Assembly (NCBI RefSeq): GCF_050947335.1
Contig: NC_134997.1
Span: forward strand, 1,984,001-2,048,000
Origin: Megachile rotundata
Taxonomy: Eukaryota; Arthropoda; Insecta; Hymenoptera; Megachilidae
Length of the DNA: 64,000 nt
Direction: 5' to 3'
Position 1 is the stretch's first letter. Every line of letters begins with the position of its first letter. The notes below the pieces were generated by a model that saw only the letters and a list, made by a program, of their open reading frames with translations, made no database searches and was not told where the DNA came from. Made by a program: the position numbers and the translations under genes. Positions 30,867 to 46,377 of the stretch are shown piece by piece.

Positions 30867-32738
30867 CACAATCACGATCACACAATCACGATCACACAAT
30901 CACAATCACACAATCACAATCACACAATCACAATCACACAATCACCATCACACAATCACCATCACACAGTCACAATAACACAATCACACAATCACGATCA
31001 CACAATCCCGACCACACAATCACGATCACACAATCCCAATCACACAGTCACACAAATACAATCACAATCACACAATCACACAGTCACAATCGCACAATCA
31101 CGATCACACAAGCACGATCACACAGTCGCGATCACACAGTTGCGATCACACAATCACAATCACACAATCACAATCACACAATCGCAATAACACAATCACA
31201 ATCACACAATCACAATCACACAATCACAATAACACATTCACACAATCACGATCACACAATCACAATCCCACAATCACGATCACACAATCACGATCACACA
31301 ATCACGATCACACAATCACGATCACATAATCACGATCACACAATCACAGTCACACAATCATAATCACACAATCACACAATCACAATCACACAATCACGAT
31401 CACACAATCACGATCACACAATCACGATCACACAATCACGATCACACAATCACGATCATACAACCACAACCACACAATCACACAGTCACAATCCCACAAT
31501 CACGATCACACAATCACAACCACACAGTCACAATCACACAATCGCAATCACAATCCCACAATCACAATCACACAATCACAGTCACACAATCACAATCACA
31601 CAACCACAACCACACAATCACACAGTCACAATCCCACAATCACGATCACACAATCACGACCACACTATCACGATCACACAATCACAGTCACACAATCACA
31701 ATCACACAGTCACACAATCACAATCACAGTCACAATCACAATCACAATCACACAATCACAGTCACGATCACACAATCACAGTCACACAATCACAATCACA
31801 CAGTCACACAATCATAATCACAATCACAATCCCAATCACAGTCACACAATCACAATCACACAGTCACACAATCATAATCACAATCACAATCACAATCACA
31901 ATCACACAATCACAGTCACGATCACACAATCACAATCACACAATCACAATCCCACAATCACGATCACACAATCACGATCACACAATCACGATTACACAAT
32001 CACGATCACACAATCACGATCACACAATCACAGTCACACAATCACAATCACACAATCACACAATCACGATCACACAATCACGATCACACAATCACGATCA
32101 CACTATCACGATCACACAATCACGATCACACAATCACAATCACACAATCACAATCACACAATCACAATCACACAATCACAATCACACAATCACCATCACA
32201 CAATCACCATCACACAGTCACAATAACACAATCACACAATCACGATCACACAATCCCGACCACACAATCACGATCACACAATCACAATCACACAGTCACA
32301 CAAATACAATCACAATCACACAATCGCACAATCACGATCACACAAGCACGATCACACAGTCGCGATCACACAGTTGCGATCACACAATCACAATCACACA
32401 ATCACAATCACACAATCGCAATAACACAATCACAATCACACAATCACAATCACACAATCACAATAACGCATTCACACAATCACGATCACACAATCACAAT
32501 CACACAGTCACACAATCACAATCACAATCACAATCACAATGACAATCACAATCACACAATCACACAGTCACAATTACTCAATCACGATCACACAATCCCG
32601 ATCACACAGTCACGATCACGCAATCACGATCACACAATCACCGTCACACAATCACAATCACACAGTCACACTATCACAATCACAATCACACAATCACAAT
32701 CACACAATCACAATCAAACAATCACAATCAAACAATCA

Positions 32739-32982
32739 CGATCGCACAATCACGATCGCACAATCACGATCGCACAATCACGATCGCACAATCACGATCG
32801 CACAATCACGATCGCACAATCACGATCGCACAATCACGATCGCACAATCACGATCGCACAATCACGATCGCACAATCACGATCGCACAATCACGATCGCA
32901 CAATCACGATCGCACAATCACGATCGCACAATCACGATCGCACAATCCCGATCGCACAATCACGATCGCACAATCACGATCG
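32739..32982 (+). repeat. CGATCG array, 18 sites
   Basis: Eighteen sites including one CCCGATCG. The head ATG is at 32539. Its first position is CGATCG where the unit-1 counterpart reads CAATCG. Confidence 0.95.
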
Positions 32983-33634
32983 CACAATCACGATCACACA
33001 ATCACGATCACACAATCACAATCACACAATCACAATCACACAATCACAATCACACAATCACCATCACACAATCACCATCACACAGTCACAATAACACAAT
33101 CACACAATCACGATCACACAATCCCGACCACACAATCACGATCACACAATCACAATCACACAGTCACACAAATACAATCACAATCACACAATCACACAGT
33201 CACAATCGCACAATCACGATCACACAAGCACGATCACACAGTCGCGATCACACAGTTGCGATCACACAATCACAATCACACAATCACAATCACACAATCG
33301 CAATAACACAATCACAATCACACAATCACAATCACACAATCACAATAACGCATTCACACAATCACGATCACACAATCACAATCACACAGTCACACAATCA
33401 CAATCACAATCACAATCACAATGACAATCACAATCACACAATCACACAGTCACAATTACTCAATCACGATCACGCAATCCCGATCACACAGTCACGATCA
33501 CGCAATCACGATCACACAATCACCGTCACACAATCACAATCACACAGTCACACTATCACAATCACAATCACACAATCACAATCACACAATCACAATCAAA
33601 CAATCACAATCAAACAATCACAATCGCACAATCA

Positions 33635-33794
33635 CGATCGCACAATCACGATCGCACAATCACGATCGCACAATCACGATCGCACAATCACGATCGCACA
33701 ATCACGATCGCACAATCACGATCGCACAATCACGATCGCACAATCACGATCGCACAATCCCGATCGCACAATCACGATCGCACAATCACGATCG
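33635..33794 (+). repeat. CGATCG array, 12 sites
   Basis: Twelve sites. The head ATG is at 33421, 882 bp after the previous head. A private CACGCAATC change occurs in the head near 33473. Confidence 0.95.
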
Positions 33795-34456
33795 CACAAT
33801 CACGATCACACAATCACGACCACACTATCACGATCACACAATCACAGTCACACAATCACAATCACACAGTCACACAATCACAATCACAGTCACAATCACA
33901 ATCACAATCACACAATCACAGTCACGATCACACAATCACAGTCACACAATCACAATCACACAGTCACACAATCATAATCACAATCACAATCACAATCACA
34001 GTCACACAATCACAATCACACAGTCACACAATCATAATCACAATCACAATCACAATCACAATCACACAATCACAGTCACGATCACACAATCACAATCACA
34101 CAATCACAATCCCACAATCACGATCACACAATCACGACCACACAATCACGATCACACAATCACGATCACACAATCACAGTCACACAATCATAATCACACA
34201 ATCACACAATCACGATCACACAATCACGATCACACAATCACGATCACACAATCACGATTACACAATCACGATCACACAATCACGATCACACAATCACAGT
34301 CACACAATCACAATCACACAATCACACAATCACGATCACACAATCACGATCACACAATCACGATCACACAATCACGATCACACAATCACGATCACACAAT
34401 CACGATCACACAATCACAATCACACAGTCACACTATCACAATCACAATCACAATCA

Positions 34457-34832
34457 CACATACACAATCACACAGTCACACACACACAATCACTATCAGA
34501 CAATCACAATCACACAATCACACAGTCACACAAGCACAATCACAATCACACAATCACAGTCACACAATCACAATCACACAATCACAATCACACAATCACA
34601 ATCACACAATCACAATCACACAATCACAATCACACAATCACAATCACACAACCACAATCACACAACCTCAATCACACAATCACAATCCCAAAATCACAAC
34701 CACACAATCACAGTCACACAATCACGATCACACAATCACAATCACACAGTCACACAATCACAATCACACAATCACACAGTCACAATCCCACAATTGCGAT
34801 CACACAATCACGATCACACAATTACGACGACA
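34457..34832 (+). repeat. L landmark module, copy 8 (opens unit 3)
   Basis: A full 337-bp spacing copy, 8132 bp after copy 7. Confidence 0.93.
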
Positions 34833-36564
34833 CAATCACGCTCACACAATCACGATCACACAATCACTATCACACAATCACTATCACACAATCACGATCA
34901 CACAATCACGATCACACAATCACAATCACAATCACAATCACACAATCACAATCACAATCACAATCACACAATCACGATCACACAATCACGATCGCACAAT
35001 CTCAGTCACACAATCATAATCACACAATCACACAATCACAATCACACAATCACGATCACACAATCACGATCACACAATCACGATCACACAATCACGATCA
35101 CACAATCACGATCACACAATCACGATCATACAACCACAACCACACAATCACACAGTCACAATCCCACAATCACGATCACACAATCACAACCACACAGTCA
35201 CAATCACACAATCGCAATCACAATCCCACAATCACAATCACACAATCACAGTCACACAATCACAATCACACAACCACAACCACACAATCACACAGTCACA
35301 ATCCCACAATCACGATCACACAATCACGACCACACTATCACGATCACACAATCACAGTCACACAATCACAATCACACAGTCACACAATCACAATCACAGT
35401 CACAATCACAATCACAATCACACAATCACAGTCACGATCACACAATCACAGTCACACAATCACAATCACACAGTCACACAATCATAATCACAATCACAAT
35501 CACAATCACAGTCACACAATCACAATCACACAGTCACACAATCATAATCACAATCACAATCACAATCACAATCACACAATCACAGTCACGATCACACAAT
35601 CACAATCACACAATCACAATCCCACAATCACGATCACACAATCACGATCACACAATCACGATCACACAATCACGATCACATAATCACTATCACACAATCA
35701 CAGTCACACAATCATAATCACACAATCACACAATCACGATCACACAATCACGATCACACAATCACGATTACACAATCACGATCACACAATCACGATCACA
35801 CAATCACAGTCACACAATCACAATCACACAATCACACAATCACGATCACACAATCACGATCACACAATCACGATCACACAATCACGATCACACAATCACA
35901 GTCACACAATCACAATCACACAATCACACAATCACGATCACACAATCACGATCACACAATCACGATCACACTATCACGATCACACAATCACCATCACACA
36001 GTCACAATAACACAATCACACAATCACGATCACACAATCCCGACCACACAATCACGATCACACAATCACAATCACACAGTCACACAAATACAATCACAAT
36101 CACACAATCACACAGTCACAATCGCACAATCACGATCACACAAGCACGATCACACAGTGGCGATCACACAGTTGCGATCACACAATCACAATCACACAAT
36201 CACAATCACACAATCGCAATAACACAATCACAATCACACAATCACAATCACACAATCACAATCACACAATCACAATAACGCATTCACACAATCACGATCA
36301 CACAATCACAATCACACAGTCACACAATCACAATCACAATCACAATCACAATGACAATCACAATCACACAATCACACAGTCACAATTACTCAATCACGAT
36401 CACACAATCCCGATCACACAGTCACGATCACGCAATCACGATCACACAATCACCGTCACACAATCACAATCACACAGTCACACTATCACAATCACAATCA
36501 CACAATCACAATCACACAATCACAATCAAACAATCACAATCAAACAATCACAATCGCACAATCA

Positions 36565-36920
36565 CGATCGCACAATCACGATCGCACAATCACGATCGCA
36601 CAATCACGATCGCACAATCACGATCGCACAATCACGATCGCACAATCACGATCGCACAATCACGATCGCACAATCACGATCGCACAATCACGATCGCACA
36701 ATCACGATCGCACAATCACGATCGCACAATCACGATCGCACAATCACGATCGCACAATCACGATCGCACAATCACGATCGCACAATCACGATCGCACAAT
36801 CACGATCGCACAATCACGATCGCACAATCACGATCGCACAATCCCGATCGCACAATCACGATCGCACAATCACGATCGCACAATCACGATCGCACAATCA
36901 CGATCGCACAATCACGATCG
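36565..36920 (+). repeat. CGATCG array, 26 sites
   Basis: Twenty-six sites (52 CpGs in 356 bp), one of them CCCGATCG. This array and its copy at 45225 are the longest of the 19 CGATCG arrays. The head ATG is at 36351. Confidence 0.96.
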
Positions 36921-37014
36921 CACAATCACGATCACACAATCACAACCACACAATCACACAGTCACAATCTCACAATCACGATCACACAATCGCAATCACA
37001 ATCCCACAATCACA

Positions 37015-37536
37015 ATGACACAATCACAGTCACGATCACACAATCACAATCACACAATCTCAATCCCACAATCACAATCGCACAATCACAATCGCACTAT
37101 CACAATCGCACTATCACAATCGCACTATCACAATCGCACAATCACAATCGCACAATCACAATCGCGCAGTCCCAATCGCACTGTCACAATCGCACTGTCA
37201 CAATCGCACTGTCACAATCCCACAATCACAATCGCACAATCACAATCGCACTATCACAATCGCACTATCACAATCGCACTATCACAATCACACGATCACA
37301 ATCACACGATGACAATCACACTATCACGATCACACAATCACAGTCACACAATCACAATCACACAGTCACACAATCACAATCACACAATCACAGTCACGAT
37401 CACACAATCACAATCACACAATCTCAATCCCACAATCACAATCACACAATCACAGTCACACAATCACAATCACACAATCACACAGTCACGATCCCACAAT
37501 CACGATCACACAATCACGACCACACAATCACGATGA
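37015..37536 (+). repeat. GCACTAT/GCACTGT block, copy 1
   Basis: Within a 14-bp register the units become CACAATCGCACTAT and then CACAATCGCACTGT, with a single CGCGCAGTCCC variant between them (about 37090-37290), followed by CACACGATGACAATC. The block recurs six times in pairs about 2.16-2.2 kb apart, only in type-B units. It also spans a 173-codon open frame that is identical in all six copies and is a by-product of the repeat. Confidence 0.93.
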
Positions 37537-37651
37537 CATAATCACGATCACACAATCACAATCACACAATCGCAATCACACAATCGCAATCCCACAATCG
37601 CAATCATACAATCGCAATCACACAATCGCAATCACACAAACGCAATCACAC

Positions 37652-37717
37652 GATCGCGATCACACGATCGCGATCACACGATCGCGATCACACGATCGCG
37701 ATCACACGATCGCGATC
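37652..37717 (+). repeat. GATCGCGATC palindrome array, 5 copies
   Basis: Five CACACGATCGCGAT units at 14-bp spacing. GATCGCGATC is a perfect 10-bp palindrome holding CGATCG and TCGCGA, with three CpGs per unit counting the CACG junction. Confidence 0.95.
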
Positions 37718-38052
37718 ACACGATCACGATCACACTATCACGATCACACAATCACAGTCACACAATCACAATCACACAGTCACACAATCACAATCACACA
37801 ATCACAGTCACACAATCACAATCACACAATCACACAGTCACGATCCCACAATCACGATCACACAATCACGATCACACAATCACAATCACACAACCACAAC
37901 CACACAATCACACAGTCACAATCCCACAATCACGATCACACAATCACGACCACACAGTCACAATCACACAATCGCAATCACAATCCCACAATCACAATCA
38001 CACAATCACAGTCACACAATCACAATCACACAACCACAACCACACAATCACA

Positions 38053-38110
38053 CAGTCAGAATCCCACAATCACGATCACCCAATCACGATCACCCAATCA
38101 CGATCACCCA
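38053..38110 (+). repeat. CAGTCAGAATCCC plus triple CACCCAAT block (type example)
   Basis: CAGTCAGAATCCC is followed by three CACCCAATCACGAT units. Copies of the CAGTCAGAATCCC motif start at about 38053, 38895, 40459, 41281, 46713, 47555, 49119, 49941, 56299, 57863, 58481, 58783, 61553, 62213 and 62515. A CACCC triplet without the lead-in sits near 55480. In the copies at 40459, 49119 and 57863 the middle unit reads CACCCAGACACGAT. Most copies run on into CACTATCACGATCACAGTATC. Confidence 0.9.
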
Positions 38111-39210
38111 ATCACGATCACACAATCACGATCACACTATCACGATCACAGTATCACGATCACACAATCACAGTCACACAATCACAATCACACAGTCACA
38201 AAATCACAATCACAATCACAATCACAATCACAATCACAATCACAATCATACAATCACAGTCACGATCACACAATCACAATCACACAATCACAATCCCACA
38301 ATCACAATCACACAATCACAGTCACACAATCACAATCACACAATCGCACAGTCACAATCCCACAATCACGATCACCCAACCACGATCACCCAATCACGAT
38401 CACCCAATCACGATCACACAATCACGATCACACAATCACGATCACACAATCACGATCACACAATCACGATCACACAATCACAATCACACAATCACAATCA
38501 CACAACCACAATCACTATCACACAATCACGATCACACAATCACGATCACACAATCACGATCACACAATCACGATCACACAATCACGATCACACAATCACG
38601 ACCACACAATCACGACCACACAATCACGATCACACTATCACGATGACACAATCACGATCACACAATCACGATCACACAATCACGATCATACAATCACGAT
38701 CACACAATCACGATCACACAATCACAATCACACAACCACAACCACACAATCACACAGTCACAATCCCACAATCACGATCACACAATCACGACCACACAGT
38801 CACAATCACACAATCGCAATCACAATCCCACAATCACAATCACACAATCACAGTCACACAATCACAATCACACAACCACAACCACACAATCACACAGTCA
38901 GAATCCCACAATCACGATCACCCAATCACGATCACCCAATCACGATCACCCAATCACGATCACACAATCACGATCACACTATCACGATCACAGTATCACG
39001 ATCACACAATCACAGTCACACAATCACAATCACACAGTCACAAAATCACAATCACAATCACAATCACAATCACAATCACAATCACAATCATACAATCACA
39101 GTCACAATCACACAATCGCAATCACAATCCCACAATCACAACCACACAATCACACAGTCACAATCTCACAATCACGATCACACAATCGCAATCACAATCC
39201 CACAATCACA

Positions 39211-39732
39211 ATGACACAATCACAGTCACGATCACACAATCACAATCACACAATCTCAATCCCACAATCACAATCGCACAATCACAATCGCACTATCACA
39301 ATCGCACTATCACAATCGCACTATCACAATCGCACAATCACAATCGCACAATCACAATCGCGCAGTCCCAATCGCACTGTCACAATCGCACTGTCACAAT
39401 CGCACTGTCACAATCCCACAATCACAATCGCACAATCACAATCGCACTATCACAATCGCACTATCACAATCGCACTATCACAATCACACGATCACAATCA
39501 CACGATGACAATCACACTATCACGATCACACAATCACAGTCACACAATCACAATCACACAGTCACACAATCACAATCACACAATCACAGTCACGATCACA
39601 CAATCACAATCACACAATCTCAATCCCACAATCACAATCACACAATCACAGTCACACAATCACAATCACACAATCACACAGTCACGATCCCACAATCACG
39701 ATCACACAATCACGACCACACAATCACGATGA
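39211..39732 (+). repeat. GCACTAT/GCACTGT block, copy 2
   Basis: It lies 2196 bp after copy 1. It differs by GATGACACAATC where copy 1 reads GATGACATAATC at the right edge, so a stop present after copy 1 is absent here. Confidence 0.93.
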
Positions 39733-39861
39733 CACAATCACGATCACACAATCACAATCACACAATCACAATCACACAATCGCAATCCCACAATCGCAAT
39801 CATACAATCGCAATCACACAATCGCAATCACACAAACGCAATCACACGATCGCAATCACAC

Positions 39862-39927
39862 GATCGCGATCACACGATCGCGATCACACGATCGCGATCA
39901 CACGATCGCGATCACACGATCGCGATC
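39862..39927 (+). repeat. GATCGCGATC palindrome array, 5 copies
   Basis: Five units preceded by one GATCGCAATC half-converted unit at 39848. Confidence 0.95.
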
Positions 39928-41540
39928 ACACGATCACGACCACACGATCACGATCACACTATCACGATCACACAATCACAGTCACACAATCACAATCACA
40001 CAGTCACACAATCACAATCACACAATCACAGTCACACAATCACAATCACACAATCACACAGTCACGATCCCACAATCACGATCACACAATCACGATCACA
40101 CAATCACGATCACACAATCACGATCACACAATCACGATCACACAATCACGATCACACAATCACGACCACACAATCACGACCACACAATCACGATCACACT
40201 ATCACGATGACACAATCACGATCACACAATCACGATCACACAATCACGATCACACAATCACGATCACACAATCACGATCACACAATCACAATCACACAAC
40301 CACAACCACACAATCACACAGTCACAATCCCACAATCACGATCACACAATCACGACCACACAGTCACAATCACACAATCGCAATCACAATCCCACAATCA
40401 CAATCACACAATCACAGTCACACAATCACAATCACACAACCACAACCACACAATCACACAGTCAGAATCCCACAATCACGATCACCCAATCACGATCACC
40501 CAGACACGATCACCCAATCACGATCACACAATCACGATCACACTATCACGATCACAGTATCACGATCACACAATCACAGTCACACAATCACAATCACACA
40601 GTCACAAAATCACAATCACAATCACAATCACAATCACAATCACAATCATACAATCACAGTCACGATCACACAATCACAATCACACAATCACAATCCCACA
40701 ATCACAATCACACAATCACAGTCACACAATCACAATCACACAATCGCACAGTCACAATCCCACAATCACGATCACCCAACCACGATCACCCAATCACGAT
40801 CACCCAATCACGATCACACAATCACGATCACACAATCACGATCACACAATCACGATCACACAATCACGATCACACAATCACAATCACACAATCACAATCA
40901 CACAACCACAATCACTATCACACAATCACGATCACACAATCACGATCACACAATCACGATCACACAATCACGATCACACAATCACGATCACACAATCACG
41001 ACCACACAATCACGATCACACTATCACGATGACACAATCACGATCACACAATCACGATCACACAATCACGATCACACAATCACGATCACACAATCACGAT
41101 CACACAATCACAATCACACAACCACAACCACACAATCACACAGTCACAATCCCACAATCACGATCACACAATCACGACCACACAGTCACAATCACACAAT
41201 CGCAATCACAATCCCACAATCACAATCACACAATCACAGTCACACAATCACAATCACACAACCACAACCACACAATCACACAGTCAGAATCCCACAATCA
41301 CGATCACCCAATCACGATCACCCAATCACGATCACCCAATCACGATCACACAATCACGATCACACTATCACGATCACAGTATCACGATCACACAATCACA
41401 GTCACACAATCACAATCACACAGTCACAAAATCACAATCACAATCACAATCACAATCACAATCACAATCATACAATCACAGTCACGATCACACAATCACA
41501 ATCACACAATCACAATCAAACAATCACAATCAAACAATCA

Positions 41541-41784
41541 CGATCGCACAATCACGATCGCACAATCACGATCGCACAATCACGATCGCACAATCACGAT
41601 CGCACAATCACGATCGCACAATCACGATCGCACAATCACGATCGCACAATCACGATCGCACAATCACGATCGCACAATCACGATCGCACAATCACGATCG
41701 CACAATCACGATCGCACAATCACGATCGCACAATCACGATCGCACAATCCCGATCGCACAATCACGATCGCACAATCACGATCG
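41541..41784 (+). repeat. CGATCG array, 18 sites
   Basis: Eighteen sites including one CCCGATCG. It has no ATG head: it is entered from a CACCCAAT/CATACAATC block through CAATCAAACAATC. Its count and right flank resemble the array at 32739. Confidence 0.95.
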
Positions 41785-42436
41785 CACAATCACGATCACA
41801 CAATCACGATCACACAATCACAATCACACAATCACAATCACACAATCACAATCACACAATCACCATCACACAATCACCATCACACAGTCACAATAACACA
41901 ATCACACAATCACGATCACACAATCCCGACCACACAATCACGATCACACAATCACAATCACACAGTCACACAAATACAATCACAATCACACAATCACACA
42001 GTCACAATCGCACAATCACGATCACACAAGCACGATCACACAGTCGCGATCACACAGTTGCGATCACACAATCACAATCACACAATCACAATCACACAAT
42101 CGCAATAACACAATCACAATCACACAATCACAATCACACAATCACAATAACGCATTCACACAATCACGATCACACAATCACAATCACACAGTCACACAAT
42201 CACAATCACAATCACAATCACAATGACAATCACAATCACACAATCACACAGTCACAATTACTCAATCACGATCACACAATCCCGATCACACAGTCACGAT
42301 CACGCAATCACGATCACACAATCACCGTCACACAATCACAATCACACAGTCACACTATCACAATCACAATCACACAATCACAATCACACAATCACAATCA
42401 AACAATCACAATCAAACAATCACAATCGCACAATCA

Positions 42437-42596
42437 CGATCGCACAATCACGATCGCACAATCACGATCGCACAATCACGATCGCACAATCACGATCGCA
42501 CAATCACGATCGCACAATCACGATCGCACAATCACGATCGCACAATCACGATCGCACAATCCCGATCGCACAATCACGATCGCACAATCACGATCG
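42437..42596 (+). repeat. CGATCG array, 12 sites
   Basis: Twelve sites. The head ATG is at 42223. The counterpart at 51097 has 13, and that one-unit difference is what moves the downstream offset from 8660 to 8674. Confidence 0.95.
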
Positions 42597-43258
42597 CACA
42601 ATCACGATCACACAATCACGACCACACTATCACGATCACACAATCACAGTCACACAATCACAATCACACAGTCACACAATCACAATCACAGTCACAATCA
42701 CAATCACAATCACACAATCACAGTCACGATCACACAATCACAGTCACACAATCACAATCACACAGTCACACAATCATAATCACAATCACAATCACAATCA
42801 CAGTCACACAATCACAATCACACAGTCACACAATCATAATCACAATCACAATCACAATCACAATCACACAATCACAGTCACGATCACACAATCACAATCA
42901 CACAATCACAATCCCACAATCACGATCACACAATCACGACCACACAATCACGATCACACAATCACGATCACACAATCACAGTCACACAATCATAATCACA
43001 CAATCACACAATCACGATCACACAATCACGATCACACAATCACGATCACACAATCACGATTACACAATCACGATCACACAATCACGATCACACAATCACA
43101 GTCACACAATCACAATCACACAATCACACAATCACGATCACACAATCACGATCACACAATCACGATCACACAATCACGATCACACAATCACGATCACACA
43201 ATCACGATCACACAATCACAATCACACAGTCACACTATCACAATCACAATCACAATCA

Positions 43259-43531
43259 CACATACACAATCACACAGTCACACACACACAATCACTATCA
43301 GACAATCACAATCACACAATCACACAGTCACACAAGCACAATCACAATCACACAATCACAGTCACACAATCACAATCACACAATCACAATCACACAATCA
43401 CAATCACACAATCACAATCACACAATCACAATCACACAATCACAATCACACAACCACAATCACACAACCTCAATCACACAATCACAATCCCAAAATCACA
43501 ACCACACAATCACAGTCACACAATCACGATC
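43259..43531 (+). repeat. L landmark module, copy 9, truncated at duplication junction
   Basis: CACATACACA through CCCAAAATCACAACC is intact, but the part with TTGCGATC and ATTACGACGACAC is missing. The text jumps near 43.53 kb from CACGATCACACAATCA to CTATCACACAATCAC. From CACATACACA to the next CTCAGTCAC marker is 402 bp here and 544 bp in unit 3, a loss of 142 bp. Confidence 0.92.
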
Positions 43532-45224
43532 ACACAATCACTATCACACAATCACGATCACACAATCACGATCACACAATCACAATCACAATCACAATCA
43601 CACAATCACAATCACAATCACAATCACACAATCACGATCACACAATCACGATCGCACAATCTCAGTCACACAATCATAATCACACAATCACACAATCACA
43701 ATCACACAATCACGATCACACAATCACGATCACACAATCACGATCACACAATCACGATCACACAATCACGATCACACAATCACGATCATACAACCACAAC
43801 CACACAATCACACAGTCACAATCCCACAATCACGATCACACAATCACAACCACACAGTCACAATCACACAATCGCAATCACAATCCCACAATCACAATCA
43901 CACAATCACAGTCACACAATCACAATCACACAACCACAACCACACAATCACACAGTCACAATCCCACAATCACGATCACACAATCACGACCACACTATCA
44001 CGATCACACAATCACAGTCACACAATCACAATCACACAGTCACACAATCACAATCACAGTCACAATCACAATCACAATCACACAATCACAGTCACGATCA
44101 CACAATCACAGTCACACAATCACAATCACACAGTCACACAATCATAATCACAATCACAATCACAATCACAGTCACACAATCACAATCACACAGTCACACA
44201 ATCATAATCACAATCACAATCACAATCACAATCACACAATCACAGTCACGATCACACAATCACAATCACACAATCACAATCCCACAATCACGATCACACA
44301 ATCACGATCACACAATCACGATCACACAATCACGATCACATAATCACTATCACACAATCACAGTCACACAATCATAATCACACAATCACACAATCACGAT
44401 CACACAATCACGATCACACAATCACGATTACACAATCACGATCACACAATCACGATCACACAATCACAGTCACACAATCACAATCACACAATCACACAAT
44501 CACGATCACACAATCACGATCACACAATCACGATCACACAATCACGATCACACAATCACAGTCACACAATCACAATCACACAATCACACAATCACGATCA
44601 CACAATCACGATCACACAATCACGATCACACTATCACGATCACACAATCACCATCACACAGTCACAATAACACAATCACACAATCACGATCACACAATCC
44701 CGACCACACAATCACGATCACACAATCACAATCACACAGTCACACAAATACAATCACAATCACACAATCACACAGTCACAATCGCACAATCACGATCACA
44801 CAAGCACGATCACACAGTGGCGATCACACAGTTGCGATCACACAATCACAATCACACAATCACAATCACACAATCGCAATAACACAATCACAATCACACA
44901 ATCACAATCACACAATCACAATCACACAATCACAATAACGCATTCACACAATCACGATCACACAATCACAATCACACAGTCACACAATCACAATCACAAT
45001 CACAATCACAATGACAATCACAATCACACAATCACACAGTCACAATTACTCAATCACGATCACACAATCCCGATCACACAGTCACGATCACGCAATCACG
45101 ATCACACAATCACCGTCACACAATCACAATCACACAGTCACACTATCACAATCACAATCACACAATCACAATCACACAATCACAATCAAACAATCACAAT
45201 CAAACAATCACAATCGCACAATCA

Positions 45225-45580
45225 CGATCGCACAATCACGATCGCACAATCACGATCGCACAATCACGATCGCACAATCACGATCGCACAATCACGATCG
45301 CACAATCACGATCGCACAATCACGATCGCACAATCACGATCGCACAATCACGATCGCACAATCACGATCGCACAATCACGATCGCACAATCACGATCGCA
45401 CAATCACGATCGCACAATCACGATCGCACAATCACGATCGCACAATCACGATCGCACAATCACGATCGCACAATCACGATCGCACAATCACGATCGCACA
45501 ATCCCGATCGCACAATCACGATCGCACAATCACGATCGCACAATCACGATCGCACAATCACGATCGCACAATCACGATCG
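45225..45580 (+). repeat. CGATCG array, 26 sites
   Basis: Exact copy, by count and position, of 36565-36920 (offset 8660). The head ATG is at 45011. Confidence 0.96.
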
Positions 45581-45674
45581 CACAATCACGATCACACAAT
45601 CACAACCACACAATCACACAGTCACAATCTCACAATCACGATCACACAATCGCAATCACAATCCCACAATCACA

Positions 45675-46196
45675 ATGACACAATCACAGTCACGATCACA
45701 CAATCACAATCACACAATCTCAATCCCACAATCACAATCGCACAATCACAATCGCACTATCACAATCGCACTATCACAATCGCACTATCACAATCGCACA
45801 ATCACAATCGCACAATCACAATCGCGCAGTCCCAATCGCACTGTCACAATCGCACTGTCACAATCGCACTGTCACAATCCCACAATCACAATCGCACAAT
45901 CACAATCGCACTATCACAATCGCACTATCACAATCGCACTATCACAATCACACGATCACAATCACACGATGACAATCACACTATCACGATCACACAATCA
46001 CAGTCACACAATCACAATCACACAGTCACACAATCACAATCACACAATCACAGTCACGATCACACAATCACAATCACACAATCTCAATCCCACAATCACA
46101 ATCACACAATCACAGTCACACAATCACAATCACACAATCACACAGTCACGATCCCACAATCACGATCACACAATCACGACCACACAATCACGATGA
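45675..46196 (+). repeat. GCACTAT/GCACTGT block, copy 3
   Basis: Partner of 37015 at offset 8660, including the GATGACATAATC right edge. Confidence 0.93.
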
Positions 46197-46311
46197 CATA
46201 ATCACGATCACACAATCACAATCACACAATCGCAATCACACAATCGCAATCCCACAATCGCAATCATACAATCGCAATCACACAATCGCAATCACACAAA
46301 CGCAATCACAC

Positions 46312-46377
46312 GATCGCGATCACACGATCGCGATCACACGATCGCGATCACACGATCGCGATCACACGATCGCGATC
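46312..46377 (+). repeat. GATCGCGATC palindrome array, 5 copies
   Basis: Partner of 37652 at offset 8660. Confidence 0.95.

Larger units (their letters stand above)
26325..34456 (+). repeat. Higher-order unit 2, type A, 8132 bp
   Basis: It has the same order as unit 1: L (26325), CATACAACC (27005), CGATCG array (28189), CATACAACC (29111), ATG heads at 29625 and 30507, CATACAACC (31453), ATG heads at 32539 and 33421, tail. It is shorter mainly because the stretch from the second CATACAACC motif to the next ATG head is 514 bp here against 1100 bp in unit 1. Offsets to unit 1 step down from 8900 to 8160 across the unit as indels accumulate. Confidence 0.92.
34457..43258 (+). repeat. Higher-order unit 3, type B, 8802 bp
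   Basis: Order: L (34457), CATACAACC (35123), ATG head (36351) with a 26-site CGATCG array, GCACTAT block (37015), GATCGCGATC array (37652), two CAGTCAGAATCCC/CACCCAAT blocks (38053, 38895), a second GCACTAT block (39211) and GATCGCGATC array (39862), two more CACCCAAT blocks (40459, 41281), an 18-site CGATCG array, then ATG head (42223) with a 12-site array. The GCACTAT, GATCGCGATC and CACCCAAT elements are absent from units 1 and 2, so this is a distinct higher-order type that shares the landmark and ATG modules. Confidence 0.92.
34872..43531 (+). repeat. 8660-bp tandem duplication, copy A
   Basis: Landmarks from CATACAACC (35123) to the ATG head at 42223 each have a partner exactly 8660 bp to the right, and the translated text of 36351-37541 is identical to 45011-46201. 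Boundaries are approximate to a few units because the sequence is repetitive. The offset is 8674 between the last CGATCG array and a CACGAT run near 43140, then returns to 8660. Confidence 0.9.

Noticed and set aside
37015..37536. Identical 173-codon frame in six copies as a small conserved gene
   Set aside because: Identity holds at DNA level across a duplicated block, and overlapping frames in other phases are equally open. No coding signature is visible.
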